From Flavobacterium sp. ACN6 (lineage in GTDB: Bacteria; Bacteroidota; Bacteroidia; Flavobacteriales; Flavobacteriaceae), in NCBI RefSeq assembly GCF_002304005.1, contig NZ_MRCQ01000001.1, forward strand, positions 124,001 through 188,000: 64,000 nt of DNA, given 5' to 3'. Below are positions 35,432-46,139 of this stretch, piece after piece; the stretch's first letter is position 1, and each line of letters opens with the position of its first letter. The translations under genes were made by a program, and so were the position numbers. The notes under the pieces were generated by a model, which worked only from the letters and a program-made list of their open reading frames with translations, had not been told where the DNA came from and made no database searches.

Positions 35432-36550
35432 TTAAACAATTGTAGATTGCCCAATACTTACATTATCATTATTAAAATACAGTAAATCATCTTTACTGAA
35501 AATAAAATTAGAAACAAACTCTCCTACTTCATTTGTTCCAAATTTTGAATCTGGTTTTAAGTCAACTGTTACAACTTTGTACTCAATTGCTTTTTCAACC
35601 GCTTTATAAATTACATTAGCTTCTTTAGTTAATCCAAAATGCTCTAGCAAAAGTGCAGCTGCTAAAATCGAAGCAATCGGATTAGCAATATTTTTTCCTT
35701 TTGCCTGCGGATATGATCCGTGAATTGGCTCAAACAAAGCATTTTTTTCGCCTAAAGATACTGATGGCAATAAACCAATTGATCCTGTAATTACACTAGC
35801 TTCATCAGATAAAATATCTCCAAACAAGTTCTCCGTTAAAATCACATCAAATTGTTTTGGATTTAAGATTAACTGCATTGCCGCATTGTCAACAAACAAG
35901 AAATCTAAAGCGACATCTGGATAATCTGAGCTCACTTTCTGAACTACTTTTCTCCACAATCTTGAAGTTTCCAAAACATTAGCTTTGTCTACCATTGTTA
36001 ACTTCTTACGACGTTTTTGTGCCGATTTAAAAGCTAAATGTGCAATTCTACTGATTTCTTCTTCTGTATATTCACATAAATCAGAAGCGTGCGTTCCTTC
36101 TTCGTTTAATGTTTTAGCTCCAAAATAAGCACCTCCTGTTAATTCTCTGAAAATTGTAAAATCTGCTCCTTCAATAATTTCTCTTTTTAAAGGAGAAGCA
36201 TCAATTAATGCTTTATAAGGTTTTATTGGACGGATATTTGCAAACAAGCCCAATTCTTTACGAAGCTTTAACAATCCTTGTTCTGGACGAACTTTTGCAT
36301 TTGGGTTGTTATCATATTTTGGATCACCAATAGCCCCAAGCAAAACTGCATCTGTATTTAAACACAAATTAAGCGTTTGTTCCGGCAAAGGATTTCCTGT
36401 TTTATCAATTGCAACTGCTCCCATGAGCGCATCTTCAAAAACAAATTCATGATTGTAAACTTCAGCAATAGCGTACAACGCTTTTTTTGCTTGTAAAATA
36501 ACCTCAGGTCCAATTCCATCTCCTGGCAAAACTGCAATTTTCAAATTCAT
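35432..36550 (-). CDS. leuB: 3-isopropylmalate dehydrogenase
   Basis: 372 aa. The N-terminus MNLKIAVLPGDGIGPEV and the loop LLGAIGDPKYDN, plus RPEQGLLKLRKELGLFANIRP and the metal-site block ENLFGDILSDEAS, are typical. It oxidatively decarboxylates 3-isopropylmalate with NAD+, the third leucine-specific step. It lies 81 bp after leuA on the same strand. leuC and leuD, needed for the step between, are not in this window. Confidence 0.95.
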   Translation of the reverse strand: MNLKIAVLPGDGIGPEVILQAKKALYAIAEVYNHEFVFEDALMGAVAIDKTGNPLPEQTLNLCLNTDAVLLGAIGDPKYDNNPNAKVRPEQGLLKLRKELGLFANIRPIKPYKALIDASPLKREIIEGADFTIFRELTGGAYFGAKTLNEEGTHASDLCEYTEEEISRIAHLAFKSAQKRRKKLTMVDKANVLETSRLWRKVVQKVSSDYPDVALDFLFVDNAAMQLILNPKQFDVILTENLFGDILSDEASVITGSIGLLPSVSLGEKNALFEPIHGSYPQAKGKNIANPIASILAAALLLEHFGLTKEANVIYKAVEKAIEYKVVTVDLKPDSKFGTNEVGEFVSNFIFSKDDLLYFNNDNVSIGQSTIV

Positions 36551-36631
36551 AACGTCTCGTTCTTTATGTATTTAAATCCTTATATTATTTTTTCTCTATC
36601 TTCTTTGCTCTATTTTCTATTCTCTTCTTAA

Positions 36632-37813
<1,182 letters not shown>

Positions 37814-37842
37814 TTATTTAATGTAATTTCACATCTTGATAA

Positions 37843-37873
37843 CAAATATATATTGTACTACCGCAGTACCAAA
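37843..37873 (-). promoter_or_regulatory. leuA promoter, full Bacteroidota consensus
   Basis: Minus strand: TTTG (37873-37870), 19-nt spacer, TATATTTG (37850-37843), both elements exact. The ATG is 29 nt downstream. Confidence 0.75.
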
Positions 37874-37962
37874 TTCATTTTAATGAAATTATACTGTTCA
37901 TAAAACGATTTATACCTTATTAATTACTTTAATATCAATAAGTTACATTATTATTTTTTACA

Positions 37963-39507
37963 ATGGCTAACCATCAAAAAGATTTCTTATTTGTTTTAAT
38001 CAAATCACTTTCGAAATCAGAAAAAAGGCAGTTTAAAATTTTTGCAAGCCGATTAGAGACGAGTTCAAACACAAAATTTATCGAGTTATTCAACATTCTT
38101 GATAAATCTGAGGTTTACGATGAAAAGCTGATTCTGAAAAGCGGTATTATTCAGAAAGTACAGCTATCTAATTTAAAATCATACTTGTACAAACAAATCC
38201 TAGTAAGTATCCGATTGAATATTCCGAGCCAGAATATTCGTTATCAGCTTCGCGAACAAATGGATTTTGCTGTTATTCTTTATAATAAAGGATTGTACAA
38301 ACAGAGTTTGAAAATTTTAGACAAAACAAAACAGCAGGCACTTGAGAATGATGAAAAATATATGGCCTATGAAATTGTTGAGTTTGAAAAACTAATCGAA
38401 TCACAATACATTACCCGAAGTATTCAAGGCCGCGCTGACGAACTGGTTGTTCAGGCTAAAGAATTGAATTATCGTAATACTATTTCGAGTAAATTATCCA
38501 ATTTATCGCTGCAGTTATACGGAATAATGCTTAAAACGGGTTACGTAAAAAGTGATACAGAATACAAATATATTGACGATTATTTCCATAGACATATTGC
38601 AAAGTTAGACGAAAGTAAATTCGGATTCCGTGAGAAATACTGGTTTTACAATGCTAATTTATGGAGAAGTTTTCTAGTTCAGGATTTCTTGGCTAGTTAT
38701 AAATATGCCTATAAATGGGTACAGCTTTTCTACGATAATCCTAGTATGATTTATTTGAATCCGGTGTTTTTCTTAAAAGGAAATCATTATTTCTTAGAAT
38801 CGCTTTATATGTTAAAGTACAAATCTAATTTCAAGAAATACTTGAATCTTTTGGAAGAAACTATCGCAGATCCAAAATTCCCTGCAAATGATAATATTGC
38901 CTCACTTTCATTTTTATATGTATATAATAACAAATTAAATCTGCATATTTTAGAGGGAACTTTTGCCGAAAGCGAATATCTAATTCCAGAGATTCTCACT
39001 AAGCTTAAAGTCCACAGTGAGCATCTTGATGAACACCACGAAATGTTGTTTTTCTATAAGATTGCTTCTATTTACTTTGGAGTTGAAAAATACAACGAAT
39101 GCATTAATTATTTAGATAAAATCATAAACAACAAGAACTTAACGATGCGCGAAGATTTGATGTGCTTTGCGAGACTTTTATCTCTAATTGCACATTATGA
39201 ACTTGGAAAAGATTATTATTTAGAAAATCATCTTAAAAGCACTTATAAGTTTTTATTGAAAATGAATGATTTACATGAAGTTCAAAAAGAAATCATCAAA
39301 TTCCTTAGAAATTTAAACAACTTTTACCCTGCTGATATTAAGAAAGAATTTAAAAAAATGCACGCTCGTTTTGTAGAGTTGGAAAAGAACACTTACGAAA
39401 AAAGAGCGTTCTTGTATCTAGATATTATTTCTTGGCTGGAAAGTAAAATTGAAAACCGAAAAATCGCTGCTATTATAAAGGAAAAAGCAAAATTGAATAA
39501 TCGATAA
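37963..39507 (+). CDS. conserved hypothetical, tetratricopeptide-like helical repeat protein
   Basis: 514 aa, soluble, almost wholly helical. It opens MANHQKDFLFVLIKSLSKSEKRQFK and has repeated alpha-helical pairs such as NKGLYKQSLKILDKTKQQALEND and KYNECINYLDKIINNKNL, which look like degenerate TPRs. I recall homologues across Bacteroidota without assigned function. A scaffold or protein-interaction role fits. It is divergent from leuA, sharing a 149-bp promoter region. Confidence 0.7.
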   Translation: MANHQKDFLFVLIKSLSKSEKRQFKIFASRLETSSNTKFIELFNILDKSEVYDEKLILKSGIIQKVQLSNLKSYLYKQILVSIRLNIPSQNIRYQLREQMDFAVILYNKGLYKQSLKILDKTKQQALENDEKYMAYEIVEFEKLIESQYITRSIQGRADELVVQAKELNYRNTISSKLSNLSLQLYGIMLKTGYVKSDTEYKYIDDYFHRHIAKLDESKFGFREKYWFYNANLWRSFLVQDFLASYKYAYKWVQLFYDNPSMIYLNPVFFLKGNHYFLESLYMLKYKSNFKKYLNLLEETIADPKFPANDNIASLSFLYVYNNKLNLHILEGTFAESEYLIPEILTKLKVHSEHLDEHHEMLFFYKIASIYFGVEKYNECINYLDKIINNKNLTMREDLMCFARLLSLIAHYELGKDYYLENHLKSTYKFLLKMNDLHEVQKEIIKFLRNLNNFYPADIKKEFKKMHARFVELEKNTYEKRAFLYLDIISWLESKIENRKIAAIIKEKAKLNNR

Positions 39508-39514
39508 GTTTTTT

Positions 39515-39545
39515 AAATTCCAATTCTCTAAATTCCAAATTCCAA
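39515..39545 (+). repeat. sense 3'-end element (TPR-like gene)
   Basis: AAATTCCAA, TTCTCT, AAATTCCAAATTCCAA; starts 7 nt after the stop codon. Confidence 0.85.
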
Positions 39546-39546
39546 T

Positions 39547-39589
39547 AACAAAAGCGCTAAAAAAAACTTACTTTTTTAGCGCTTTTGTT
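39547..39589. terminator. bidirectional intrinsic terminator
   Basis: 18-bp perfect arms (39547-39564, 39572-39589) with A and T runs, between convergent genes. Confidence 0.8.
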
Positions 39590-39688
39590 GTCATCCTGAG
39601 GAACGAAGGATCACACTCGTAAATCAACAAAGATTGGAAAATTACTATTCGATAGTTTATAGTGTGATCCTTCGTTCCTCAGGACGAC
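39590..39688. repeat. long inverted repeat with CCTGAGGAACGAAGGATC arms
   Basis: 28-nt arms (39590-39617, 39661-39688) with one mismatch, 43-nt AT-rich loop. The arm sequence belongs to a type that I recall recurring between genes of many Bacteroidota. It may be a miniature mobile or REP-like element. Confidence 0.85.
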
Positions 39689-39706
39689 AAACTTTACGCA
39701 AACAAC

Positions 39707-39739
39707 AAACCCGACAGGTTTTAAAAACCTGTCGGGTTT
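39707..39739. repeat. AAACCCGACAGGTTTT hairpin
   Basis: 16-bp perfect arms around a single central base. Third consecutive hairpin in this gap. Confidence 0.8.
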
Positions 39740-39759
39740 AGTATTAATAAATTCCAATT

Positions 39760-39789
39760 TTGGAATTTGGGATTTTTGTATTGGAATTT
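39760..39789 (-). repeat. sense 3'-end element, degenerate (M1 peptidase gene)
   Basis: On the minus strand AAATTCCAA, spacer, then a core with AAATCCCAAATTCCAA (one base off). Starts 7 nt after the stop codon. Confidence 0.7.
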
Positions 39790-39796
39790 TTAAAAT

Positions 39797-41452
39797 TTAT
39801 TCCACAATATTAGAAGTCGTTACATAGAAATTTTTATCTACTTCGAGCTTTCTATCTTCGTTTGTTGTTTTTACCGACTGCCATTCTGTTGTTGGTTTTA
39901 ACAAAGTTTCCACTCCATTAATTTTAACCTTAACAGGCATATCAAACTTGGAAACACAATTTGTCCAGTGGTAACCCAGCGTTCCATTTTTAAACATATA
40001 TTCAAAAACTGGAATTTGAGTTGTAGTTAAATATTGCGCATAAACTCTGTTGAAATTAATTCCAGACTGGTCATTTATATAATCTTCAATTTGTTTTGAA
40101 GTCACCGTTTGGTGGTAAAAAGTTTTATTTAAACCTCTTAAAATCGATTTCCACTTAGCATCATCATTAACAATCTGGCGGATGGTATGCAGCATATTCG
40201 CACCTTTCGGATACATATCACCAGAACCTTCATTGTTTACATCATAATGACCAATAATAGGCGTATCATTCTGAATGTTTTTTCTGCAGCCAATTACATA
40301 TTCAGCAGCAGCTTCTTTTCCGTAGTAATACTCAACAAAAAGACTTTCTGAATAATTAGTAAAACTTTCATGAATCCACATGTCAGCGATATCTTTGTAG
40401 GTAATATTATTAGCAAACCATTCGTGACCCGATTCGTGAATAATAATAAAGTCGAATTTTAATCCCCAGCCCGTTCCGCTTAAATCGCGCCCTAAGTAAC
40501 CTTGTTTGTATTGATTTCCATACGTTACAGAACTTTGGTGCTCCATTCCTAAATAAGGAACTTCTACCAATTTGTAACTGTCTTCATAAAACGGATAAGG
40601 TCCGAACCAGCTTTCAAAAGCTTTAAGCATCTTTGGAGCATCTTTAAAATGTTCTTTTGCTAAAGCCAAATTATCTTTTAAAACATAATAATTACAGTCT
40701 AAATTACCTTTTTCTCCTTTGAATACTTCAGAAAAATTTACGTAATCACCAATATTAATATTTACTCCGTAATTGTTTATCGGGTTTGAAACATACCAAT
40801 TAAATGTTTTTGTTCCGTCTTTTTCTTTTTTAACACTTTGCAGTCTTCCATTAGAAACTTCCGTTAAATCTCCAGGTACATTTACACTAATTAACATGTT
40901 TTCAACTTCATCATACATATGGTCTTTACATGGCCACCAAACACTTGCACCTAAACCCTGACAAGATGTAGCGATAAAATCTTTTCCATTTTTATCTTTT
41001 TTCCAAGAAAATCCTCCATCCCATGGTGCTCTAACCGCTTCTTTTGGTTTTCCATTATAGGAGATTACAATTTCTTTTGTATCTCCAACTTTTTGTTTCT
41101 CCGTTAAAGTAATGAAGAAAGCATTCCCGTCTCTTTCAAACTTTAAATCTTTTCCATTCTGAGTCACCTTTGTAATATTCATTGGTTCCTGCAGATCAAT
41201 CTGCATTCTGTTGTTTTCTGTTAAAACTTTGTAACGAACAGTGTTAGAACCTGAAATTGATTTTTCAGAAGGATTTACCTTTACATTCAAATGATAGTAT
41301 TTTAAATCCCACCAAGCTCTTTCCTTTGTAATGCTGCCGCGTAAAGTATCTTGATGTGTAAAAACCGTTTCTGACTTATTTAAAAGTCCTTGAGCATTAG
41401 CGCTGAAACCAATTAAAAAAGCAGTTAAAATGCTTCCAAAGTATTTTTTCAT
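39797..41452 (-). CDS. M1 family zinc aminopeptidase, secreted
   Basis: 551 aa. Signal peptide MKKYFGSILTAFLIGFSANA, then QGLLN. The zinc motif HESGHEW (339-345) with the third ligand Glu362 (WIHESF) is intact, and GMEHQSS (302-308) replaces the usual GAMEN exopeptidase loop. The protein is shorter than PepN-type enzymes (about 850 aa) because it lacks the C-terminal helical domain. It should trim N-terminal residues from peptides in the periplasm or outside. Single gene, with a CCCGAA palindrome just upstream. Confidence 0.88.
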   Translation of the reverse strand: MKKYFGSILTAFLIGFSANAQGLLNKSETVFTHQDTLRGSITKERAWWDLKYYHLNVKVNPSEKSISGSNTVRYKVLTENNRMQIDLQEPMNITKVTQNGKDLKFERDGNAFFITLTEKQKVGDTKEIVISYNGKPKEAVRAPWDGGFSWKKDKNGKDFIATSCQGLGASVWWPCKDHMYDEVENMLISVNVPGDLTEVSNGRLQSVKKEKDGTKTFNWYVSNPINNYGVNINIGDYVNFSEVFKGEKGNLDCNYYVLKDNLALAKEHFKDAPKMLKAFESWFGPYPFYEDSYKLVEVPYLGMEHQSSVTYGNQYKQGYLGRDLSGTGWGLKFDFIIIHESGHEWFANNITYKDIADMWIHESFTNYSESLFVEYYYGKEAAAEYVIGCRKNIQNDTPIIGHYDVNNEGSGDMYPKGANMLHTIRQIVNDDAKWKSILRGLNKTFYHQTVTSKQIEDYINDQSGINFNRVYAQYLTTTQIPVFEYMFKNGTLGYHWTNCVSKFDMPVKVKINGVETLLKPTTEWQSVKTTNEDRKLEVDKNFYVTTSNIVE

Positions 41453-41483
41453 TAGTTAGAAATATAAAATAAATAAGTATATA

Positions 41484-41499
41484 TCCCGAAACTTCGGGA
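41484..41499. repeat. TCCCGAAACTTCGGGA palindrome
   Basis: 7-bp arms around AC, 32 nt before the M1 peptidase ATG. Related to 7581 and 43670. Confidence 0.6.
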
Positions 41500-41627
41500 A
41501 TTAATCTACAGCAAATGTAAACATTCGAATTAAGTTTTTTTAAATTTTATGATTTCTATTCGAGTGATGCTACATCAAAAATCATTATTCTTCTCTATTT
41601 TAGCATAATAAAATTACCGTCACTCTT

Positions 41628-42326
41628 ATGAAATTTTATTTATTCCTTTTTTCAATCATCGTGGTCTCTGTTAACCGAATTTATTCGCAGACTATTCCAG
41701 TCTATAAGGTTAATGAAGAAATAACTGTAGACGGTGATTTGTCAGATTGGAAAAATACTTTTCTAGGTCCGTTTGTAATTCATAATTCTGGTGAAAAAGC
41801 AGCTCAAAATACTTTTGTTTCACTTTCGTGGAATGAGGAAAACTTATATATCGCTTACAACTGCACCGATTCTAAGATCATTGGGAAAGCACAGAAGAAA
41901 GATTCCCAGATTTTTTATACCGATGATTTGGTAGAGATTTTTATTGATCCTGATGGAGACGGTCAAAATTATATTGAGATTGGAGTCAATGCATTTTCAA
42001 CTAACTATGACCTGCTTTTAAAATGTATTTCTCCCGATTGCGGCGGATGGAAGACCTCAATGCAATTTGATATTAAAGGAATGGAATCTGTCAGCAAAAT
42101 TAATTCAGAAGGCTATACTGTAGAAATTAAAATTCCGTTTTCTAATCTTGAAAAAATTAAAAACGGTAATTTTTCAAAACCAATAAATGGTACAAAATGG
42201 AAAGCAAATACTTTTAGAATTGATTACGGTAACACGATCGAATACCTTGCATTACAACCGTATAAGAGTTTGAAATTTGGCTTTCATCAGCCACAGGAAT
42301 TTGCTGTTTTTGAGTTTGTGGAGTGA
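41628..42326 (+). CDS. secreted carbohydrate-binding (CBM9-like) protein
   Basis: 232 aa. Signal MKFYLFLFSIIVVSVNRIYSQ. The mature protein starts with YKVNEEITVDGDLSDWKNTFLGPFV, then the central LSWNEENLYIAYNCTDSKI and the pair of acidic loops (DDLVEIFIDPDGDGQNYIEIGVNA). This is the CBM9/DOMON-like fold found in sugar-binding modules. It stands alone without an attached catalytic domain, so a binding or anchoring role outside the cell is likely. It is divergent from the M1 peptidase gene. Confidence 0.8.
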   Translation: MKFYLFLFSIIVVSVNRIYSQTIPVYKVNEEITVDGDLSDWKNTFLGPFVIHNSGEKAAQNTFVSLSWNEENLYIAYNCTDSKIIGKAQKKDSQIFYTDDLVEIFIDPDGDGQNYIEIGVNAFSTNYDLLLKCISPDCGGWKTSMQFDIKGMESVSKINSEGYTVEIKIPFSNLEKIKNGNFSKPINGTKWKANTFRIDYGNTIEYLALQPYKSLKFGFHQPQEFAVFEFVE

Positions 42327-42340
42327 TTTATTTTTCGAAG

Positions 42341-42937
42341 TTAATAGAACAACTGATATATTTCGGTAGGCTTATAATACTCCACATCTTGAACTAAAAA
42401 CTTAAAAAATGAATTAGACGTGGTCATTCTATAAACTGCAAAAATGGATTTGTTACGTAAAAAATACAGCTTTTGGGAAAATTCATAATTTAAACCTCCA
42501 TATAACGTATATGTTTCCAAAAACATAGAAACTCCCTTTTTTAAAACTGTAGGATTAGAAAAATCTTTGGGTAGAAGTATATTTATGAAAGTATCATTAT
42601 CTACGTACAGCTCTCCAGTACTTTGATTAATTGGAATAAAATTGCCATAAGCTGTTTTTTCTAAAAATAAAATTAATCGCTGGCCAGGTTTCAACTCTTT
42701 TATTCTTGAATCACAAAGCCATTCTTTCCAAAGGGAAATACTAATTTTTATAGCTGATCTTCCTTTTAAAAATTGACTAATTGTAAATTCATATTTATCT
42801 TTAGAAACTTTAGATACAACTCCATCAACAATCAAATCTGCTTTTGAAATAACGATAGAATATGGCAGTGCTTCTTTCTTAAAAGCATAATTAAAATAGG
42901 AATTAAGAAATAACAACAAACAGATATACCATTTCAT
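42341..42937 (-). CDS. secreted hypothetical protein
   Basis: 198 aa. The N-terminal MKWYICLLLFLNSYFNYA is a signal peptide. The mature part has DLIVDGVVSKVSKDKYEFTISQFLKG and LKPGQRLILFLEKTAYGNFIPI. The pattern of a small beta-barrel with IVDGVV..V....Y.F.I...LKG is seen in many putative export-related Bacteroidota proteins, but no family name is justified. Convergent with the CBM9-like gene, with a 14-bp gap. Confidence 0.6.
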   Translation of the reverse strand: MKWYICLLLFLNSYFNYAFKKEALPYSIVISKADLIVDGVVSKVSKDKYEFTISQFLKGRSAIKISISLWKEWLCDSRIKELKPGQRLILFLEKTAYGNFIPINQSTGELYVDNDTFINILLPKDFSNPTVLKKGVSMFLETYTLYGGLNYEFSQKLYFLRNKSIFAVYRMTTSNSFFKFLVQDVEYYKPTEIYQLFY

Positions 42938-43054
42938 AAAGAATATTTTTACCTATTAAAAGTACTTTATTTTACTATTCCGCACAAAAAAACGCATTAT
43001 ATTTTAGACATTTCTAAATTATAATACGATTTGATTGTGTTGAAATTATGCTCT

Positions 43055-43651
43055 TTACTTCTGACGTTTTTTCAAAACTTCTACCACATCATTCAACTGA
43101 AATCCTTTTGCTTGTAATAAAATTAAATAGTGAAAAAGTAAATCAGCGCTTTCGCTAAGAAACAAATCATCGTTATCATCTTTTGCTTCAATAACCACTT
43201 CTACAGCTTCTTCACCAACTTTTTGAGCAATTTTATTGATTCCTTTTTCGAATAAAGAGGCAACATAACTCTTCTCAGAATCAGCATTTTCCCTGCGTGT
43301 TTTGATTGTATTTTCTAATTGAGAAATAAAACCGTAGTTAGCAGTATTCGGTTCCTGCCAGCAAGTATCTGCACCTGTATGACAAGTTGGACCGACAGGT
43401 TTTGCCTGAATTAAAAGTGTATCGCCGTCACAGTCATTTTTAATATCTACAAGCTCTAAAAAATTTCCACTCTCCTCGCCTTTTGTCCAAAGTCTTTGTT
43501 TGGATCGGCTGAAAAATGTTACTTTCTTCGTTTCTATTGTTTTCTGCAATGATTCTTCATTCATATACCCCAGCATCAGAACATTTTTTGTCTCTGAATC
43601 CTGAATTATTGCTGGAATCAATCCGTGTGCGCTTTTTATATCTACGTTCAT
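43055..43651 (-). CDS. hisIE: bifunctional phosphoribosyl-AMP cyclohydrolase / phosphoribosyl-ATP pyrophosphatase
   Basis: 198 aa fusion. N-terminal HisI domain (about 1-105) with TKKVTFFSRSKQRLWTKGE, the metal-site DCDGDTLL and TCHTGADTCW. C-terminal HisE domain (about 110-198) with KVGEEAVEVVIEAKDDND and ESADLLFHYLILL. It catalyses steps two and three of histidine synthesis. Last gene of the his operon, 132 bp after hisF, with a palindrome in that gap. Confidence 0.95.
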   Translation of the reverse strand: MNVDIKSAHGLIPAIIQDSETKNVLMLGYMNEESLQKTIETKKVTFFSRSKQRLWTKGEESGNFLELVDIKNDCDGDTLLIQAKPVGPTCHTGADTCWQEPNTANYGFISQLENTIKTRRENADSEKSYVASLFEKGINKIAQKVGEEAVEVVIEAKDDNDDLFLSESADLLFHYLILLQAKGFQLNDVVEVLKKRQK

Positions 43652-43669
43652 TGTATTTTTAGATTTTAG

Positions 43670-43687
43670 TCCCGATAGCTATCGGGA
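43670..43687. repeat. TCCCGATAGCTATCGGGA palindrome
   Basis: Perfect 18-nt palindrome, 18 nt before the hisIE ATG, inside the his operon. Confidence 0.7.
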
Positions 43688-43751
43688 AGATTTTAGATTT
43701 CTTGGCTCTATGATTATTTTAATTTTTGGAATTTAAAAATTGATATTGCAA

Positions 43752-43783
43752 TTGGAATTTGGAATTTAAAAAATTTGGAATTT
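43752..43783 (-). repeat. sense 3'-end element (hisF)
   Basis: On the minus strand AAATTCCAA, T-rich spacer, AAATTCCAAATTCCAA. Begins immediately after the hisF stop codon and equals the ndh copy base for base. Confidence 0.85.
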
Positions 43784-44539
43784 CTAAATCCTTACTTCAA
43801 TATCATTTTTCCGAAGCTCCTCTTTTAAAGTTTTAATTTCGATTTCTTTAAAATGAAAAACGCTCGCAGCCAAAGCGGCATCTGCTTTTCCCTCTTTAAA
43901 CGAATCTACAAAATGCTGTATATTTCCAGCACCGCCAGATGCAATAATCGGAATATTAATTAAAGTTGATAATTTTGACAAAGCCTCATTTGCAAAACCA
44001 TTTTTCGTTCCATCATTGTCCATTGATGTGAAGAGAATTTCTCCGGCGCCGCGTTCTGCAACTTCTACCGCCCAGTCGAACAAATTTAATTCGGTTGGTA
44101 CTTTTCCGCCAACTAAATGTACAATCCATTGTCCGTCAATTTGTTTGGCATCGATGGCAACTACAACACATTGGCTTCCAAATTTCTGAGCTAAATCGTT
44201 AATCAATTGCGGATTTTTTACTGCCGATGAATTGATTGAAACTTTATCTGCACCGTTATTCAGCAGAATTTCAACATCTTCTACAGAAGAAATACCACCG
44301 CCAACCGTAAACGGAATATTAATTTTCTCCGCTACACTTCGCACCATATCTACCAAAGTCTTACGACGTTCTTCTGTAGCCGAAATATCCAGAAAAACCA
44401 ATTCATCTGCCCCTTCAGCAGAGTAAATCTCCGCTAGCTCGACAGGATCTCCCGCATCACGCAAGTCAACGAAATTAACGCCTTTTACAGTTCTTCCGTT
44501 TTTTATATCTAAGCAAGGTATTATTCTTTTTGCTAACAT
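43784..44539 (-). CDS. hisF: imidazole glycerol phosphate synthase cyclase subunit
   Basis: 251 aa (beta/alpha)8 barrel. [20 protein letters not shown] gives the catalytic Asp11, and the second catalytic Asp lies in [15 protein letters not shown]. Phosphate-binding loops VGGGISS and ASGGAG are present. It takes ammonia made by HisH and forms imidazole glycerol phosphate and AICAR. 81 bp after hisA. Confidence 0.96.
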   Translation of the reverse strand: MLAKRIIPCLDIKNGRTVKGVNFVDLRDAGDPVELAEIYSAEGADELVFLDISATEERRKTLVDMVRSVAEKINIPFTVGGGISSVEDVEILLNNGADKVSINSSAVKNPQLINDLAQKFGSQCVVVAIDAKQIDGQWIVHLVGGKVPTELNLFDWAVEVAERGAGEILFTSMDNDGTKNGFANEALSKLSTLINIPIIASGGAGNIQHFVDSFKEGKADAALAASVFHFKEIEIKTLKEELRKNDIEVRI

Positions 44540-44620
44540 TTTTCTTTTTGTTAATTGTTAGATGTAAGGTGTAAAATGTTCTTCTGCACAGCGTACAACA
44601 TTCATTCTACAATTCACTTT

Positions 44621-45349
44621 TTACATTTTACCAATAATATAATTCTCTAGTTGTTTAAGCGAAATTCTTCCTTCGTAAATTGCTTTTCCAATGATTGTTC
44701 CTTCACAACCCAATTCAGCTAATTTTGGCAGTTCGTCGAAAGTTGAAATTCCACCAGAAGCGATTAATTTTATTCCTTTTGCTTCATCAAGGATTTTCCC
44801 ATACAAATCAAAACTCGGACCTTCAAGCATTCCGTCTTTTGCAATATCAGTACAGATAACGTACTGAATTCCTTTCGATTGATAATCCTGAATAAACGGT
44901 ACTAAATCCTCATTCGAATCTTCCAACCAGCCTGAAACTGCTATTTTCTCGTCTTTTGCATCGGCACCTAAAATAATTTTATCAGAACCATATTCTGAAA
45001 TCCATTTTTCAAAAATCGTTCTGTTTTTCACAGCAATACTACCTCCAGTTATTTGATTTGCACCACTTTCGAAAGCAATTCTCAAATCATCATCAGATTT
45101 TAATCCGCCGCCAAAATCGATTTTCAAACCAGTTTGCGTGGCAATTTGTTCCAAAATCTTATAATTAACAATTTTACTCGATTTTGCACCGTCAAGATCT
45201 ACTAAATGTAGATATTCGATTCCGTGTGCTTCAAATGATTTAGCCACTTCAAGCGGATTTTCATTGTAAATTATTTTGGTATCATAATCGCCTTTTGACA
45301 AACGAACACATTTTCCGTCAATGATATCTATGGCTGGTATTATTCTCAT
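44621..45349 (-). CDS. hisA: phosphoribosyl-formimino-AICAR-phosphate isomerase
   Basis: 242 aa barrel, homologous to His[24 protein letters not shown] holds the catalytic Asp8, and the second acid is in [14 protein letters not shown]. Phosphate loops DFGGGLKS and ASGGIS are present. It carries out the Amadori rearrangement of step four. 97 bp after hisH, with AT-rich repeats between. Confidence 0.95.
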   Translation of the reverse strand: MRIIPAIDIIDGKCVRLSKGDYDTKIIYNENPLEVAKSFEAHGIEYLHLVDLDGAKSSKIVNYKILEQIATQTGLKIDFGGGLKSDDDLRIAFESGANQITGGSIAVKNRTIFEKWISEYGSDKIILGADAKDEKIAVSGWLEDSNEDLVPFIQDYQSKGIQYVICTDIAKDGMLEGPSFDLYGKILDEAKGIKLIASGGISTFDELPKLAELGCEGTIIGKAIYEGRISLKQLENYIIGKM

Positions 45350-45432
45350 TTTTTGATATTTTAGATTTCTGATTTTAGAGTTTAGATTCTAAAAATTGAA
45401 ATTGATTTTTAATATTGTAATTGATATTGTAA

Positions 45433-45463
45433 TTGGAATTTGGAATTTAAGAAATTGGAATTT
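45433..45463 (-). repeat. 3'-end element overlapping the hisH stop codon
   Basis: On the minus strand AAATTCCAA, TTTCTT, AAATTCCAAATTCCAA. The hisH stop TAA lies inside it, and the element encodes the last residues IPIS. Confidence 0.85.
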
Positions 45464-46037
45464 TCAAGAAATTGTCAAGTATTTTCTCCCCAACAGCGCC
45501 GCTTTTCTCTGGATGAAACTGAGTTCCATAAAAATTATCTTTTTGCAAAGCCGATGCATACTCCAGTTCATAATTGGTTGTAGCAATGGCTTCATCGCAA
45601 TTTGGCGCGTAAAAACTGTGTACCAAATACATGAATTCATTTTCTGGAATGTCTTTAAATAAATCTGATTTCAAATCATAAATCTGATTCCATCCCATTT
45701 GCGGCACTTTTACCTGATTTGAAAATTTGACAACATCAACATCAAAAATACCTAAACCTTTTGTGTTTCCTTCCTCAGACGAATTACACATTAACTGCAT
45801 TCCGAGACAAATTCCTAAAACGGGCTGTTTCAAATTCGGAATCAAACTATCCAAACCACTTTCACGAAGTTTAGCCATTGCCGAACTCGCCTCGCCTACC
45901 CCAGGAAAAATCACTTTATCTGCCGACTGAATTTCCTCAGGATTATTACTCAAAACGGCTTTAAATCCCAATCTTTCAATAGCAAACATAATGCTCTGAA
46001 TATTTCCTGCTCCGTAATTTATGATTACTATTTTCAT
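45447..46037 (-). CDS. hisH: imidazole glycerol phosphate synthase glutamine amidotransferase subunit
   Basis: 196 aa class I amidotransferase. GAGNIQSI near the start, nucleophile Cys in GICLGMQLMCNSSEEG, and the His-Glu pair in GTQFHPEKSG. It frees ammonia from glutamine for HisF. The last few residues (KIPIS) are encoded by an intergenic repeat element that also supplies the stop codon. 102 bp after hisB. Confidence 0.95.
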   Translation of the reverse strand: MKIVIINYGAGNIQSIMFAIERLGFKAVLSNNPEEIQSADKVIFPGVGEASSAMAKLRESGLDSLIPNLKQPVLGICLGMQLMCNSSEEGNTKGLGIFDVDVVKFSNQVKVPQMGWNQIYDLKSDLFKDIPENEFMYLVHSFYAPNCDEAIATTNYELEYASALQKDNFYGTQFHPEKSGAVGEKILDNFLKIPIS

Positions 46038-46139
46038 TTATTTAAGTATAAAAGTCCAAAGTCTAAAATCTTAAAGTTGCTTTTTGATATCCATAATTTT
46101 GGAATCTTTTGACTTTAAGACTTTCCACTTTTGACTTAA

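Noticed and set aside
37814..37962. Leucine leader peptide before leuA
   Set aside because: Only very short frames (MNLVLR; MNSIISLK) without a Leu run and no terminator; the leuA promoter leaves a leader of about 25 nt.
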